6,331 bases of DNA, from the NCBI GenBank assembly GCA_903643055.1, contig CAHJWV010000649.1, positions 1 to 6,331 on the forward strand, read 5' to 3'. The notes below the pieces were generated by a model. It saw only the letters and a program-made list of their open reading frames with translations, ran no database searches and was not told the DNA's origin. The position numbers and the translations under genes are program-made. How positions within the stretch are numbered: the first letter of the stretch is position 1; each line of letters begins with the position of its first letter. Of the stretch, positions 1-5,432 are shown in pieces. This DNA is from Burkholderiales bacterium. GTDB lineage: Bacteria; Pseudomonadota; Gammaproteobacteria; Burkholderiales; Burkholderiaceae.

Positions 1-458
1 AACACGATCCCACCCATCTCGGTCACCGCCGTCATGTTGCGCAGATGAGCGAGGTTGAATGGCGTTTCCCGCACCATCAACACGAGGCGGCGCCGCTCCT
101 TCAGCGTGACATCCGCCGCACGGCTCAATAGGTTGTCGGACAGCCCATGTGCCACCGATGCAAGCGTCTTCATCGAGCAGGGCGCGATGACCATGGCATC
201 ACTGGCAAACGAGCCGCTGGCGATGGCGGCGCCGACGTCCGCAGGGTTGTAGGCCGTGTCGGCCAATGCCTCCAGCGCTTTGCGATCCAGCCCCAACTCA
301 TGGTGCACGTTGAGCACCCCGGCCGGGCTTGCAACCAAATGGGTTTCGCGGCCGATGGCTTTCAGGCGCTGCAACAAGCGGATGCCATAGATCGCACCTG
401 TTGCGCCGGTGATGCCGACGATGACGCGGCTCGCCGGGCCAGATGCGAGATCAGGCAT
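1..458 (-). CDS. ubiX: Flavin prenyltransferase UbiX, 3' end cut by window edge
   Basis: UbiX joins dimethylallyl phosphate to reduced FMN to make prenylated FMN, the cofactor of the UbiD decarboxylase in ubiquinone synthesis. The 152 visible residues of a usual 190-200 match the family throughout: the flavin-binding start GITGATGAIYG (15-25), GSFASDAMVIAPCS (82-95), RAADVTLKERR (113-123) and VRETPFNLAHLR (129-140). By recalled alignment to Pseudomonas UbiX, E54, R113, K120, R130 and E131 fall on active-site positions; the catalytic-loop Ser is Thr20 here, a conservative change. The C-terminal part with the conserved Tyr and Arg is outside the window. The start ATG lies 5 bp after the grxD stop, so the two are probably cotranscribed. 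The visible Shine-Dalgarno is weak, which suggests reinitiation after grxD. The gene lacks a stop in the window, so it is a partial call. PAD1-type paralogues are the only alternative and are biochemically equivalent. Confidence 0.95.
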   Translation of the reverse strand, partial: MPDLASGPASRVIVGITGATGAIYGIRLLQRLKAIGRETHLVASPAGVLNVHHELGLDRKALEALADTAYNPADVGAAIASGSFASDAMVIAPCSMKTLASVAHGLSDNLLSRAADVTLKERRRLVLMVRETPFNLAHLRNMTAVTEMGGIV

Positions 459-463
459 TGAAC

Positions 464-781
464 TCAGGCCGGGCTGCCTAGCACTTGCTGCAGTTCGCCA
501 GCCTGGTACATCTCCGTCATGATGTCGGAGCCACCGACGAATTCGCCGTTCACGTACAGCTGCGGAATGGTCGGCCAACTGGCGTAGTCTTTGATGCCCT
601 GGCGCACGGCCTCGTCTTCCAGCACGTTGAAGGTCTTCAGGTCGGTGACGCCACAAGATTTCAGAATCTGAATGGCGCGGCCCGAGAAGCCGCACATCGG
701 AAACTGCGAGGTACCCTTCATGAAGAGCACGACCCGGTTTTGTTTGACGAGGTCATCGATGCGTTGTTGAACGTCGCTCAT
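464..781 (-). CDS. grxD: Monothiol glutaredoxin Grx4 family
   Basis: This 105-residue cytosolic protein is a single-domain monothiol glutaredoxin. Such proteins bind a [2Fe-2S] cluster between two monomers using glutathione, and transfer it to apo-proteins, often with a BolA partner. The CGFS active site is at 30-33 after the KGT loop (22-24). The family motif WPTIPQLY is at 69-76 (cis-Pro73) and the glutathione-binding GGSDI is at 83-87. Length is normal for the family. The start is fixed by the conserved MSDVQQRIDDLV beginning; no strong Shine-Dalgarno precedes it. A six-codon reading frame just upstream ends in TGA overlapping the grxD ATG (ATGA), which may help translation. It lies between the barrel gene and ubiX. 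In relatives grxD usually follows prmC directly, as I recall, so the barrel gene looks inserted here. A possible -10 box at 826-831 could give it its own transcription. Confidence 0.97.
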   Translation of the reverse strand: MSDVQQRIDDLVKQNRVVLFMKGTSQFPMCGFSGRAIQILKSCGVTDLKTFNVLEDEAVRQGIKDYASWPTIPQLYVNGEFVGGSDIMTEMYQAGELQQVLGSPA

Positions 782-825
782 GGTCGAAATCCGGTCATCC
801 CGGTGAGGTCAATGGAATAGTCGAG

Positions 826-831
826 GTTATA
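826..831 (-). promoter_or_regulatory. Possible -10 box for grxD
   Basis: On the minus strand this reads TATAAC, five of six matches to the sigma-70 -10 consensus, in an otherwise GC-rich gap and about 45 bp before the grxD start. No good -35 lies 16-18 bp upstream (the best is TTCGAG). It would let grxD-ubiX be expressed independently of the barrel gene. The call is weak because of the missing -35. Confidence 0.25.
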
Positions 832-859
832 CGGCAAACCGACGCCGCTCGAACACTTC

Positions 860-881
860 GCCGCACATGCCCTTGCGCGGC
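860..881 (-). terminator. Hairpin directly after the barrel gene stop; possible terminator or mRNA end
   Basis: On the minus strand an 8-bp stem, GCCGCGCA paired with TGTGCGGC (one G-U pair), closes a 6-base AGGGCA loop. It begins 1 base after the TGA stop of the barrel gene. No run of T follows, so it is not a standard intrinsic terminator. It may instead slow transcription, protect the mRNA 3' end, or be a chance product of GC-rich sequence. Confidence 0.35.
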
Positions 882-882
882 A

Positions 883-1473
883 TCAGAATGAATACGAAGC
901 ACCCAGCTGCAGCACGGGTGACCAGCGCACATCGCGCAGCGTGTCGTCGAGCGATGAGCTGCTGTTGAGCACGCGGCCTAACCTCACCGCGCGTGGGCTC
1001 GATGCCATCAACCCGAAATCGGCCGAGATGCCCCAGCCGCCTTTGTTCGACAGGCCGGTATAGCCCACGCCCAGGTAGGTAGTGGCCCCGTTTTCCGAGG
1101 CGATGTCAGGCAAGGCAAGAGGTGCATCGCGGCGCTCGATGCCGCTCAGGCCATTGCTGGCTGAGTTGCCCCAGAGCGTTGCGCGCGTGCCCAGCAGAAG
1201 GCCGCTGGTTGCCCGCAGGCCACCTTCGCTGCCCAGGCCCAGCGGCGAGTTGAAGTAGTAGTCGCCCATCATGCTCAGGCTGTGGATGCGCGGGCCATCG
1301 CGGCCGCTGTCGTGATGGCGGTTGCCGATTGCCGTGCCGAGCATCAATCGGCCTTGCAACTGGTTTGGCATTCGATCCACATCGTTCAACCGAAGCCCTT
1401 CGCCACCTAACGCATGGCCTGAGCTGACGCTCAAGATCAGCATGGTGGCACACATCGACACGGTCTGGCGCAT
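883..1473 (-). CDS. Putative small outer-membrane beta-barrel protein, unknown function
   Basis: The 196-residue product has an export signal: MRQTVSMC, a hydrophobic stretch ATMLILSVSS (9-18) and a likely signal peptidase I site after GHA (19-21). The mature part alternates polar and hydrophobic residues in strand-like segments near 39-50, 62-75 (ending MMGDYYF), 83-98, 129-141, 145-157 and 183-196. It ends in LGASYSF; a terminal Phe after alternating residues is the usual signal recognised by the Bam machinery. Gly and aromatic residues are rich in the strands. Function is not recognised; I only recall similar uncharacterised Burkholderiales proteins. A GTG two codons upstream (1479) is possible, but GAGGAG at 1481-1486 sits 7 bases from the ATG at 1473 and only 1 base from the GTG, so the ATG is preferred. 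It sits between prmC and grxD, separated by 182 and 101 bp, unlike its closely packed neighbours. The number of predicted strands is uncertain, so a periplasmic beta-rich protein is also possible. Confidence 0.8.
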   Translation of the reverse strand: MRQTVSMCATMLILSVSSGHALGGEGLRLNDVDRMPNQLQGRLMLGTAIGNRHHDSGRDGPRIHSLSMMGDYYFNSPLGLGSEGGLRATSGLLLGTRATLWGNSASNGLSGIERRDAPLALPDIASENGATTYLGVGYTGLSNKGGWGISADFGLMASSPRAVRLGRVLNSSSSLDDTLRDVRWSPVLQLGASYSF

Positions 1474-1480
1474 GAGCACT

Positions 1481-1486
1481 CTCCTC
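1481..1486 (-). promoter_or_regulatory. Shine-Dalgarno site that decides the barrel gene start
   Basis: GAGGAG on the minus strand lies 7 bases before the ATG at 1473, which is the standard spacing. It is too close to the alternative GTG at 1479. The rest of the 1474-1655 gap shows no convincing promoter: one TTGCTC with 17 bases to AGATCA is a poor match. Nor does it show a strong terminator for prmC. Confidence 0.7.
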
Positions 1487-1655
1487 GTTCGCGGGCGGCT
1501 TGTGATCTCGGCTGACGCGATGGCGGAGCAAGCGCGTGACCTTGATTCGATGCTACGCCGCTTGCCGTGCCGTACGTGTAATCAGTTCAGGCCTCATGCG
1601 CGAGGCTTGTCCATCACCCGGCCAAGCTGAACGGCGTGGAAACCGAGCCCAGGTT

Positions 1656-2513
1656 TCAAGCCCATTGGCCGCCAGTGCAGCGCGCATGGCCGGCCAGGTC
1701 GTTTCGGGTCGATATCTGGGTGAACTGCGCGGCGCGCAGCAATTCGGTGACGGCTTCGGCCTGGTCGTAGCCATGTTCAAGCAACAGCCAGCCGCCCGTT
1801 TGGAGATGAGTGGATGCGCCCGCCACGATGGCGCGAAGCGCATCGAGCCCATCGCCGCCAGGCGTCAACGCGAGCAGTGGCTCATGACACAGTGCCGGCA
1901 GGTGCGCATCGTCGCCAGCGATGTAGGGTGGGTTGCTGACGATCAGATCGAAGCGGCGGTCGGCGACCGATTGCCACCAGTCGCTGAGCAGCCATTGAAC
2001 GCTCAATCGCAAATCCTGCCCGTTCTGTTGCGCGATGGCCAGGGCCTGCGGGCTGGCATCGAGTGCGGTAACTTCGGCTTCAGGCCGGCGGTGTTTGATG
2101 GCCAGGGCGATCGCACCGCTGCCGGTGCCCATGTCCAGCACTTGAGCGATCGGATTGGAGAGCTGGCCGTCGCCGAGCAAATACAGCGCCCAATCGACCA
2201 GGGTCTCGGTATCGGCCCGGGGGATCAGGACCGCCGGTGACACGTGCAGCTTGAGGCCGTGGAACTCTTTCTCGCCCAGAAGATAAGCGAGCGGCTCGCC
2301 CTGAGCGCGCCGGGCAATCCAGTCGGCAAGGCGTGCGGCCTGATCGGCGGAAAGCGCCGCGTCGTCATGTGCGACCAACCAGCTGCGTGATTGCCCGGTC
2401 ACGGCCGCCAGCAACAACTGGGTGTCGAGGCGATCGATGCCTGCTTTGCGCGCGGCTGCCATGCCTGCGCTGATGCTCCCCAGCTCGCCAGCGGTTGGAT
2501 TTGTCTCAGCCAT
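1656..2513 (-). CDS. prmC: Peptide chain release factor N5-glutamine methyltransferase
   Basis: PrmC methylates the side-chain amide of the GGQ glutamine in release factors 1 and 2, using S-adenosylmethionine, and so speeds peptide release. The 285 residues match the family length. An N-terminal helical domain (about 1-85) is followed by PRADTE (98-103), the SAM-binding motif [10 protein letters not shown] (127-136), an acidic residue after the second strand (D152) and the catalytic NPPY (194-197) that holds the glutamine amide. HEPLLAL and the DGLDALR segment follow, as usual. The ATG at 2513 gives [12 protein letters not shown] and overlaps the prfA stop by 8 bp. A longer frame from an ATG at 2579 would add 22 residues with no family match and run further into prfA, so I rejected it. 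The overlap points to translational coupling of enzyme and substrate. No key residue is missing. Confidence 0.96.
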   Translation of the reverse strand: MAETNPTAGELGSISAGMAAARKAGIDRLDTQLLLAAVTGQSRSWLVAHDDAALSADQAARLADWIARRAQGEPLAYLLGEKEFHGLKLHVSPAVLIPRADTETLVDWALYLLGDGQLSNPIAQVLDMGTGSGAIALAIKHRRPEAEVTALDASPQALAIAQQNGQDLRLSVQWLLSDWWQSVADRRFDLIVSNPPYIAGDDAHLPALCHEPLLALTPGGDGLDALRAIVAGASTHLQTGGWLLLEHGYDQAEAVTELLRAAQFTQISTRNDLAGHARCTGGQWA

Positions 2514-3600
2514 TGCGGCCTTCGAGTTCGGCGAGTTGCTCGGCGCCACGGGCGGCCTGTAAAGCGGCGAGCACGTCATCGAGGTCGCCTTCCATGATCG
2601 ATTGCAGCTTGTACAGCGTCAGGTTGATGCGGTGATCGGTCAGTCGGCCCTGGGGGAAGTTGTAGGTGCGGATGCGGTCACTGCGATCGCCGCTGCCGAT
2701 CAGCCCCTTGCGGGTCGCCGCTTCCTTGGCTGCGCGTTCGCTGCGGTCTTTCTCGCGCAGACGCGCGGCCAGCACCGCAAGCGCCTTGGCCTTGTTGCGG
2801 TGCTGCGACCGGTCGTCCTGGCATTCGGCAACGATGCCCGTGGGCAAGTGCGTGACGCGAATCGCGCTGTCGGTCTTGTTGACGTGCTGCCCACCGGCGC
2901 CGCTGGCACGGAAGGTGTCGATGCGCAACTCGGCCGGGTTCAGCTGGATTTCTTCGGCTTCGTCGGGCTCGGGCATCACGGCTACCGTGCAGGCGCTGGT
3001 GTGAATGCGGCCCTGCGTTTCGGTGGTCGGCACGCGCTGCACGCGGTGGCCGCCGGACTCGAATTTGAGCCGCGCATAGACATCGTCACCGGTCACACGC
3101 AGCACCACTTCCTTGTAGCCACCGAGGTCGGACATGCTTTCCGACATCAGCTCGGTGCGCCAACCCAGGCGCTCGGCATGGCGCACATACATGCGCAGCA
3201 GATCGGCGGCGAACAACGCTGATTCATCGCCACCCGTGCCGGCACGAATTTCAAGGAACGCGTTGCGGTCGTCGTCGGGGTCGCGTGGGAGCAGGGCGGT
3301 TTGCAGTTCAGCATGCAGGCGTTCGATGTCGCGCTCGGCCGAGGTGACCTCCTCTTGCGCCATCTCGGCCATGTCAGCCATATCGGCATCAATCAGCATC
3401 TCGCGCGCTGAGGCCAGATCGCGCTCGCGCTGTTCGTACTGGTGAAAGCGTTGAACCAGCGACGCCACTTCCGCATGTTCGCGCGTCAAGCTGCGAAAGC
3501 GGTTCATGTCGCTTGCGACTTTCGGATCGGCCAGCGTGGCGTCAAGCTCGGTCAATCGCATGCCGAGGCGCTCGAATTGCTGGCGAAGGGAATCTTTCAT
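2506..3600 (-). CDS. prfA: Peptide chain release factor 1 (RF1)
   Basis: RF1 reads UAA and UAG stop codons in the ribosomal A site and triggers hydrolysis of the finished peptide. The protein has 364 residues against 360 in E. coli. It shows the N-terminal helical domain (1-105, including an Ala/Met/Asp/Glu-rich stretch near 71-84), the RAGTGGDE segment (119-126), the stop-codon-reading tripeptide at 191-193 (PTT, fitting RF1 PxT and not the RF2 SPF) and the catalytic GGQ at 236-238 within [13 protein letters not shown]. There is no in-frame stop or frameshift like that used in RF2 autoregulation. The ATG at 3600 is preceded by GGAG with 5 bases between, a good Shine-Dalgarno site, but that site falls in a predicted hairpin (3604-3626). 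It lies 96 bp after hemA and overlaps prmC, which matches the hemA-prfA-prmC order known from E. coli. Confidence 0.98.
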   Translation of the reverse strand: MKDSLRQQFERLGMRLTELDATLADPKVASDMNRFRSLTREHAEVASLVQRFHQYEQRERDLASAREMLIDADMADMAEMAQEEVTSAERDIERLHAELQTALLPRDPDDDRNAFLEIRAGTGGDESALFAADLLRMYVRHAERLGWRTELMSESMSDLGGYKEVVLRVTGDDVYARLKFESGGHRVQRVPTTETQGRIHTSACTVAVMPEPDEAEEIQLNPAELRIDTFRASGAGGQHVNKTDSAIRVTHLPTGIVAECQDDRSQHRNKAKALAVLAARLREKDRSERAAKEAATRKGLIGSGDRSDRIRTYNFPQGRLTDHRINLTLYKLQSIMEGDLDDVLAALQAARGAEQLAELEGRNG

Positions 3601-3603
3601 GCA

Positions 3604-3626
3604 GGCTCCAAAGGGGATGCGGAGCC
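3604..3626 (-). promoter_or_regulatory. Hairpin covering the prfA Shine-Dalgarno site
   Basis: On the minus strand GGCTCC (3621-3626) is the exact complement of GGAGCC (3604-3609), with an 11-base loop. The second arm contains the GGAG that serves as the prfA ribosome site, 5 bases before its ATG. Folding of this 6-bp stem, with five G-C pairs, would hide the site. The pairing is seen in the sequence; a regulatory role is inference. It would make prfA expression depend on unfolding or on ribosomes arriving from hemA, though hemA ends about 70 bases upstream of the stem. Confidence 0.45.
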
Positions 3627-3696
3627 AGGGCGCACGAGCTTCAGAGCCCGTTGCACGCGCACGCTCCGCCGGTCAGGCGGTGGCGTCGCTGCGAAG

Positions 3697-4989
3697 CTAA
3701 CGCTGATCGTCGGCGGGGTTGCGGGCGCTGCCGCGCAGGAACAGGCGTGACACCGTCTGGGTGAGTTGGGCGCGGTGTTCGCCATCGGCCGAATGCAGCT
3801 CGGCCAAAGTGCCGTGCAGCATCTTTTGCGTCAGGCCTCGCGACAACGCGTCGAGTACGGCATCGATGCTTTCGCCTTTGGCGAGCAGCTTGCGCGCGCG
3901 GGCGATCTCAGCGGCGCGCCAATCATCGGCTTGCGCATTCAGCGCCTGGATCAGCGGCACGGTGCCGCGCTGGCCCATCCAATGAACGAAGTTCTGCACG
4001 CCGGTCTCGATGATGGCTTCGGCCTGCTGTACGGCGGCCTGGCGCTTCTCGCCAGCAGTCTGAACAAGTGCCGAGAGGTCATCGACGGTGTACAGGTAGA
4101 CATCTGACAGGCGCGCGACTTCCGGTTCAACGTCACGCGGCACCGCCAAGTCGACCACGAACATTGGGCGGTGCTTGCGCGCCTTCAATGCGCGTTCAAC
4201 GGCGCCGAGGCCAATGATCGGCACCGCGCTGGCGGTGCAGGAAATCACCGCATCGAACTCGCCCAAGCGGGCGGGCAAATCGGTCAGGCGAAGCGCTTCG
4301 GCGCCAAAGCGGTTGGCGAGTTTTTGGCCGCGCTCCAGTGTTCGGTTAGCCACCGCCATTGCGCGTGGGTTGCGTGCAGCAAAGTGCGTGGCGACGAGCT
4401 CGATCATTTCGCCCGCTCCGACAAACAGCACCTTGGTGTCGCGCAGGTCTTCGAAGAGCTGCGAAGCCAGCCGCACTGCGGCCGCGGCCATGCTGATCGA
4501 ATGGGAGCCGATTTCGGTGGACGTGCGAACGTCTTTCGCGACCGCAAACGAGCGCTGGAACATCTGATGCAGCGTGGTGCCCAGCGTGCCGGCGGTGCTG
4601 GCTTCGCGCACCGCCTGCTTCATCTGGCCGAGGATCTGCGGCTCGCCCAGCACCATGGAATCGAGGCCGCTGGCCACACGGAAGGCATGACGTGCTGCGG
4701 CGCCGTTTTCCAGCACATAGGCATGGTTCATCAGTTGCTGGCTGTCCACGCCGCCCAGGCCAGCCAGCCATTCAACGGCCGGCTTCAGCAAGGCCGGGTC
4801 GGTGGCGCAATACAGTTCGGTGCGGTTGCAGGTCGACAGCAAAGCCACTTCCGGCGCGGCGGGTGCGCGGGTCACGCGCTCGCGAAAGCCCTGCAATGCC
4901 GGTGCAATTTGCTCGAGCGTGAACGCAAACCGGCCGCGCAAATCCAGCGGCGCGGTCGTGTGATTCAAGCCCAAGGCAAAAACGCTCAT
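3697..4989 (-). CDS. hemA: Glutamyl-tRNA reductase
   Basis: HemA reduces glutamyl-tRNA(Glu) with NADPH to glutamate-1-semialdehyde, the first dedicated step of haem synthesis by the C5 pathway. At 430 residues it is of normal length. The N-terminal catalytic domain has GLNHTTAP (7-14) and the nucleophile Cys54 in STCNRTELY (52-60). The family signature follows with His101 and [19 protein letters not shown] (104-122). The NADPH-binding Rossmann domain has VGAGEM (189-194) and ANRT further on. A C-terminal helical dimerisation region starts near residue 325. The ATG at 4989 fits the family N-terminus; the next Met (87) would remove the active-site Cys. GGAG lies only 1 base before the ATG, too close for a normal ribosome site, and a perfect TATAAT ends 6 bases before the ATG, so the mRNA may be leaderless. 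It is the first gene of the prfA-prmC group and diverges from the small membrane protein gene. Confidence 0.98.
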   Translation of the reverse strand: MSVFALGLNHTTAPLDLRGRFAFTLEQIAPALQGFRERVTRAPAAPEVALLSTCNRTELYCATDPALLKPAVEWLAGLGGVDSQQLMNHAYVLENGAAARHAFRVASGLDSMVLGEPQILGQMKQAVREASTAGTLGTTLHQMFQRSFAVAKDVRTSTEIGSHSISMAAAAVRLASQLFEDLRDTKVLFVGAGEMIELVATHFAARNPRAMAVANRTLERGQKLANRFGAEALRLTDLPARLGEFDAVISCTASAVPIIGLGAVERALKARKHRPMFVVDLAVPRDVEPEVARLSDVYLYTVDDLSALVQTAGEKRQAAVQQAEAIIETGVQNFVHWMGQRGTVPLIQALNAQADDWRAAEIARARKLLAKGESIDAVLDALSRGLTQKMLHGTLAELHSADGEHRAQLTQTVSRLFLRGSARNPADDQR

Positions 4990-4992
4990 GCT

Positions 4993-5012
4993 CCGATTAT
5001 AAAATTCATCGG
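4993..5012. repeat. Inverted repeat spanning the hemA -10 box
   Basis: CCGAT (4993-4997) and ATCGG (5008-5012) form an exact 5-bp inverted repeat around 10 A/T-rich bases that include most of the hemA TATAAT. Its spacing is about one helical turn between arms, so it could be a repressor site. Five-base arms can arise by chance; no known regulator motif is recognised. Confidence 0.25.
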
Positions 5013-5024
5013 CACTTCTGCCTT
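4996..5024 (-). promoter_or_regulatory. hemA: Candidate sigma-70 promoter of hemA
   Basis: On the minus strand a perfect TATAAT -10 lies at 4996-5001. AAGGCA at 5019-5024 is 17 bases upstream and matches three of six -35 bases. Counting from the -10, the seventh base downstream is the A of the hemA ATG, so transcription would start at or within a base or two of the start codon. Confidence 0.6.
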
Positions 5025-5039
5025 AAACCGTATTTGGCA
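5019..5039. repeat. Imperfect dyad in the hemA divergent region
   Basis: TGCC at 5019 and GGCA ending at 5039 are the outer arms of a 21-bp dyad with additional inner pairs (7 pairs of 10). One arm is the proposed hemA -35; the other forms TTGGCA (5034-5039), which resembles a plus-strand -35 for the small membrane gene, although no -10 follows at the right distance. Confidence 0.25.
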
Positions 5040-5041
5040 GG

Positions 5042-5056
5042 GTATTCGCTGAATAC
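5042..5056. repeat. Perfect 15-bp palindrome between divergent genes
   Basis: GTATTC, GCT, GAATAC: two exact 6-bp arms around a 3-base centre. It lies 53 bp upstream of the hemA ATG and 35 bp upstream of the plus-strand gene, a plausible place for an operator serving either promoter. The regulator is unknown. On RNA it could also form a small hairpin in the 5' leader of the plus-strand gene. Confidence 0.35.
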
Positions 5057-5091
5057 GCTCGCCATCTGACGAAATCACAGGGAGCAACTTC

Positions 5092-5373
5092 ATGGGCATG
5101 CTGGACGCACTGTGGCATGTGCTGAATTTGTTCGCGCCCGCGGTCGCGGTCGGCGCGCTGGCTTCGGCTTTGACCAAGCTGCTTTGGCGCAAGGAGTTGC
5201 GAGCGAGTTCATGGCTAAGGATGTGGGCCTGGTCCGCGGTGGCAGGAGGTTTCGCTGCACTGGGGGCCGTGGTCGTGCTGGGGCACGATGGCCAGATGCT
5301 GGGTTATGGTGCCTTGGTGCTTGCCTGCAGCTTGGCGCTTTGGTGGTCCAGCTTTGGGCCGGGCCGGCGTTGA
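5092..5373 (+). CDS. Small membrane protein, three predicted TM segments, unknown function
   Basis: The 93-residue product is strongly hydrophobic with three probable membrane helices, near residues 7-28, 45-64 and 69-88. Basic residues fall in the first loop (KLLWRKELR, 29-37) and at the end (GPGRR). By the positive-inside rule this suggests an outside N-terminus and a cytoplasmic first loop and C-terminus, with a short outside turn at HDG (65-67). There is no cleavable signal sequence and no catalytic motif. I do not recognise a named family; it resembles uncharacterised small inner-membrane proteins that I recall near hemA in Burkholderiales. The ATG at 5092 has GGGAG at 5080-5084 with a 7-base spacer; the ATG at 5098 (Met3) would be too far. 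It is divergent from hemA and convergent with miaB, so it is probably transcribed alone. Two overlapping minus- and plus-strand frames of similar size lack membrane-like character and ribosome sites, which supports this frame. Confidence 0.85.
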   Translation: MGMLDALWHVLNLFAPAVAVGALASALTKLLWRKELRASSWLRMWAWSAVAGGFAALGAVVVLGHDGQMLGYGALVLACSLALWWSSFGPGRR

Positions 5374-5395
5374 CAGTTCGGCGCATCGGCTGACG

Positions 5396-5421
5396 CCCGG
5401 CGGCGGTCATCGACCGCCGGG
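5396..5421. terminator. GC-rich hairpin between convergent genes
   Basis: Two competing folds are visible. CGGCGGTC (5401-5408) pairs with GACCGCCG (5412-5419) around an ATC loop, and CCCGGCGG (5396-5403) pairs with CCGCCGGG (5414-5421). It lies 22 bp after the small membrane gene stop and 11 bp after the miaB stop, so it could end transcription from both sides. No T-run follows on either strand, so it is not a classic intrinsic terminator. Confidence 0.5.
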
Positions 5422-5432
5422 ATCTTCGAGCT

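Noticed and set aside
1583..1598. GCCTC/GAGGC small hairpin in the prmC-barrel gene gap
   Set aside because: A 5-bp stem without a T-run in GC-rich DNA is likely chance.
1536..2240. Plus-strand open frame of 234 codons opposite prmC
   Set aside because: It is antisense to the clear prmC, shows no domain, and has no convincing ribosome site; it is a GC-rich shadow.
1656..2579. Longer prmC starting at the ATG at 2579
   Set aside because: The extra 22 residues do not match PrmC and would extend the overlap with prfA; the ATG at 2513 gives the normal length and start.
2602..3222. Plus-strand open frame of 206 codons opposite prfA
   Set aside because: It covers the most conserved part of RF1 on the other strand, and its translation has no recognisable motif.
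3666..3680. CCGCC-TGACC-GGCGG hairpin after hemA as a terminator
   Set aside because: The stem is only 5 bp, has no T-run, and lies inside a conserved hemA-prfA pair where readthrough is expected.
4171..5052. Long plus-strand open frame of 293 codons opposite hemA
   Set aside because: It lies antisense to an unambiguous hemA and its translation is rich in Arg, Gln, His and Ala without any family motif. Long antisense frames are expected opposite high-GC genes.
5034..5062. Plus-strand promoter with TTGGCA as -35 for the small membrane gene
   Set aside because: No acceptable -10 is found 16-18 bases downstream (the sequence there is GCTCGC-like), so the hexamer alone is not enough.
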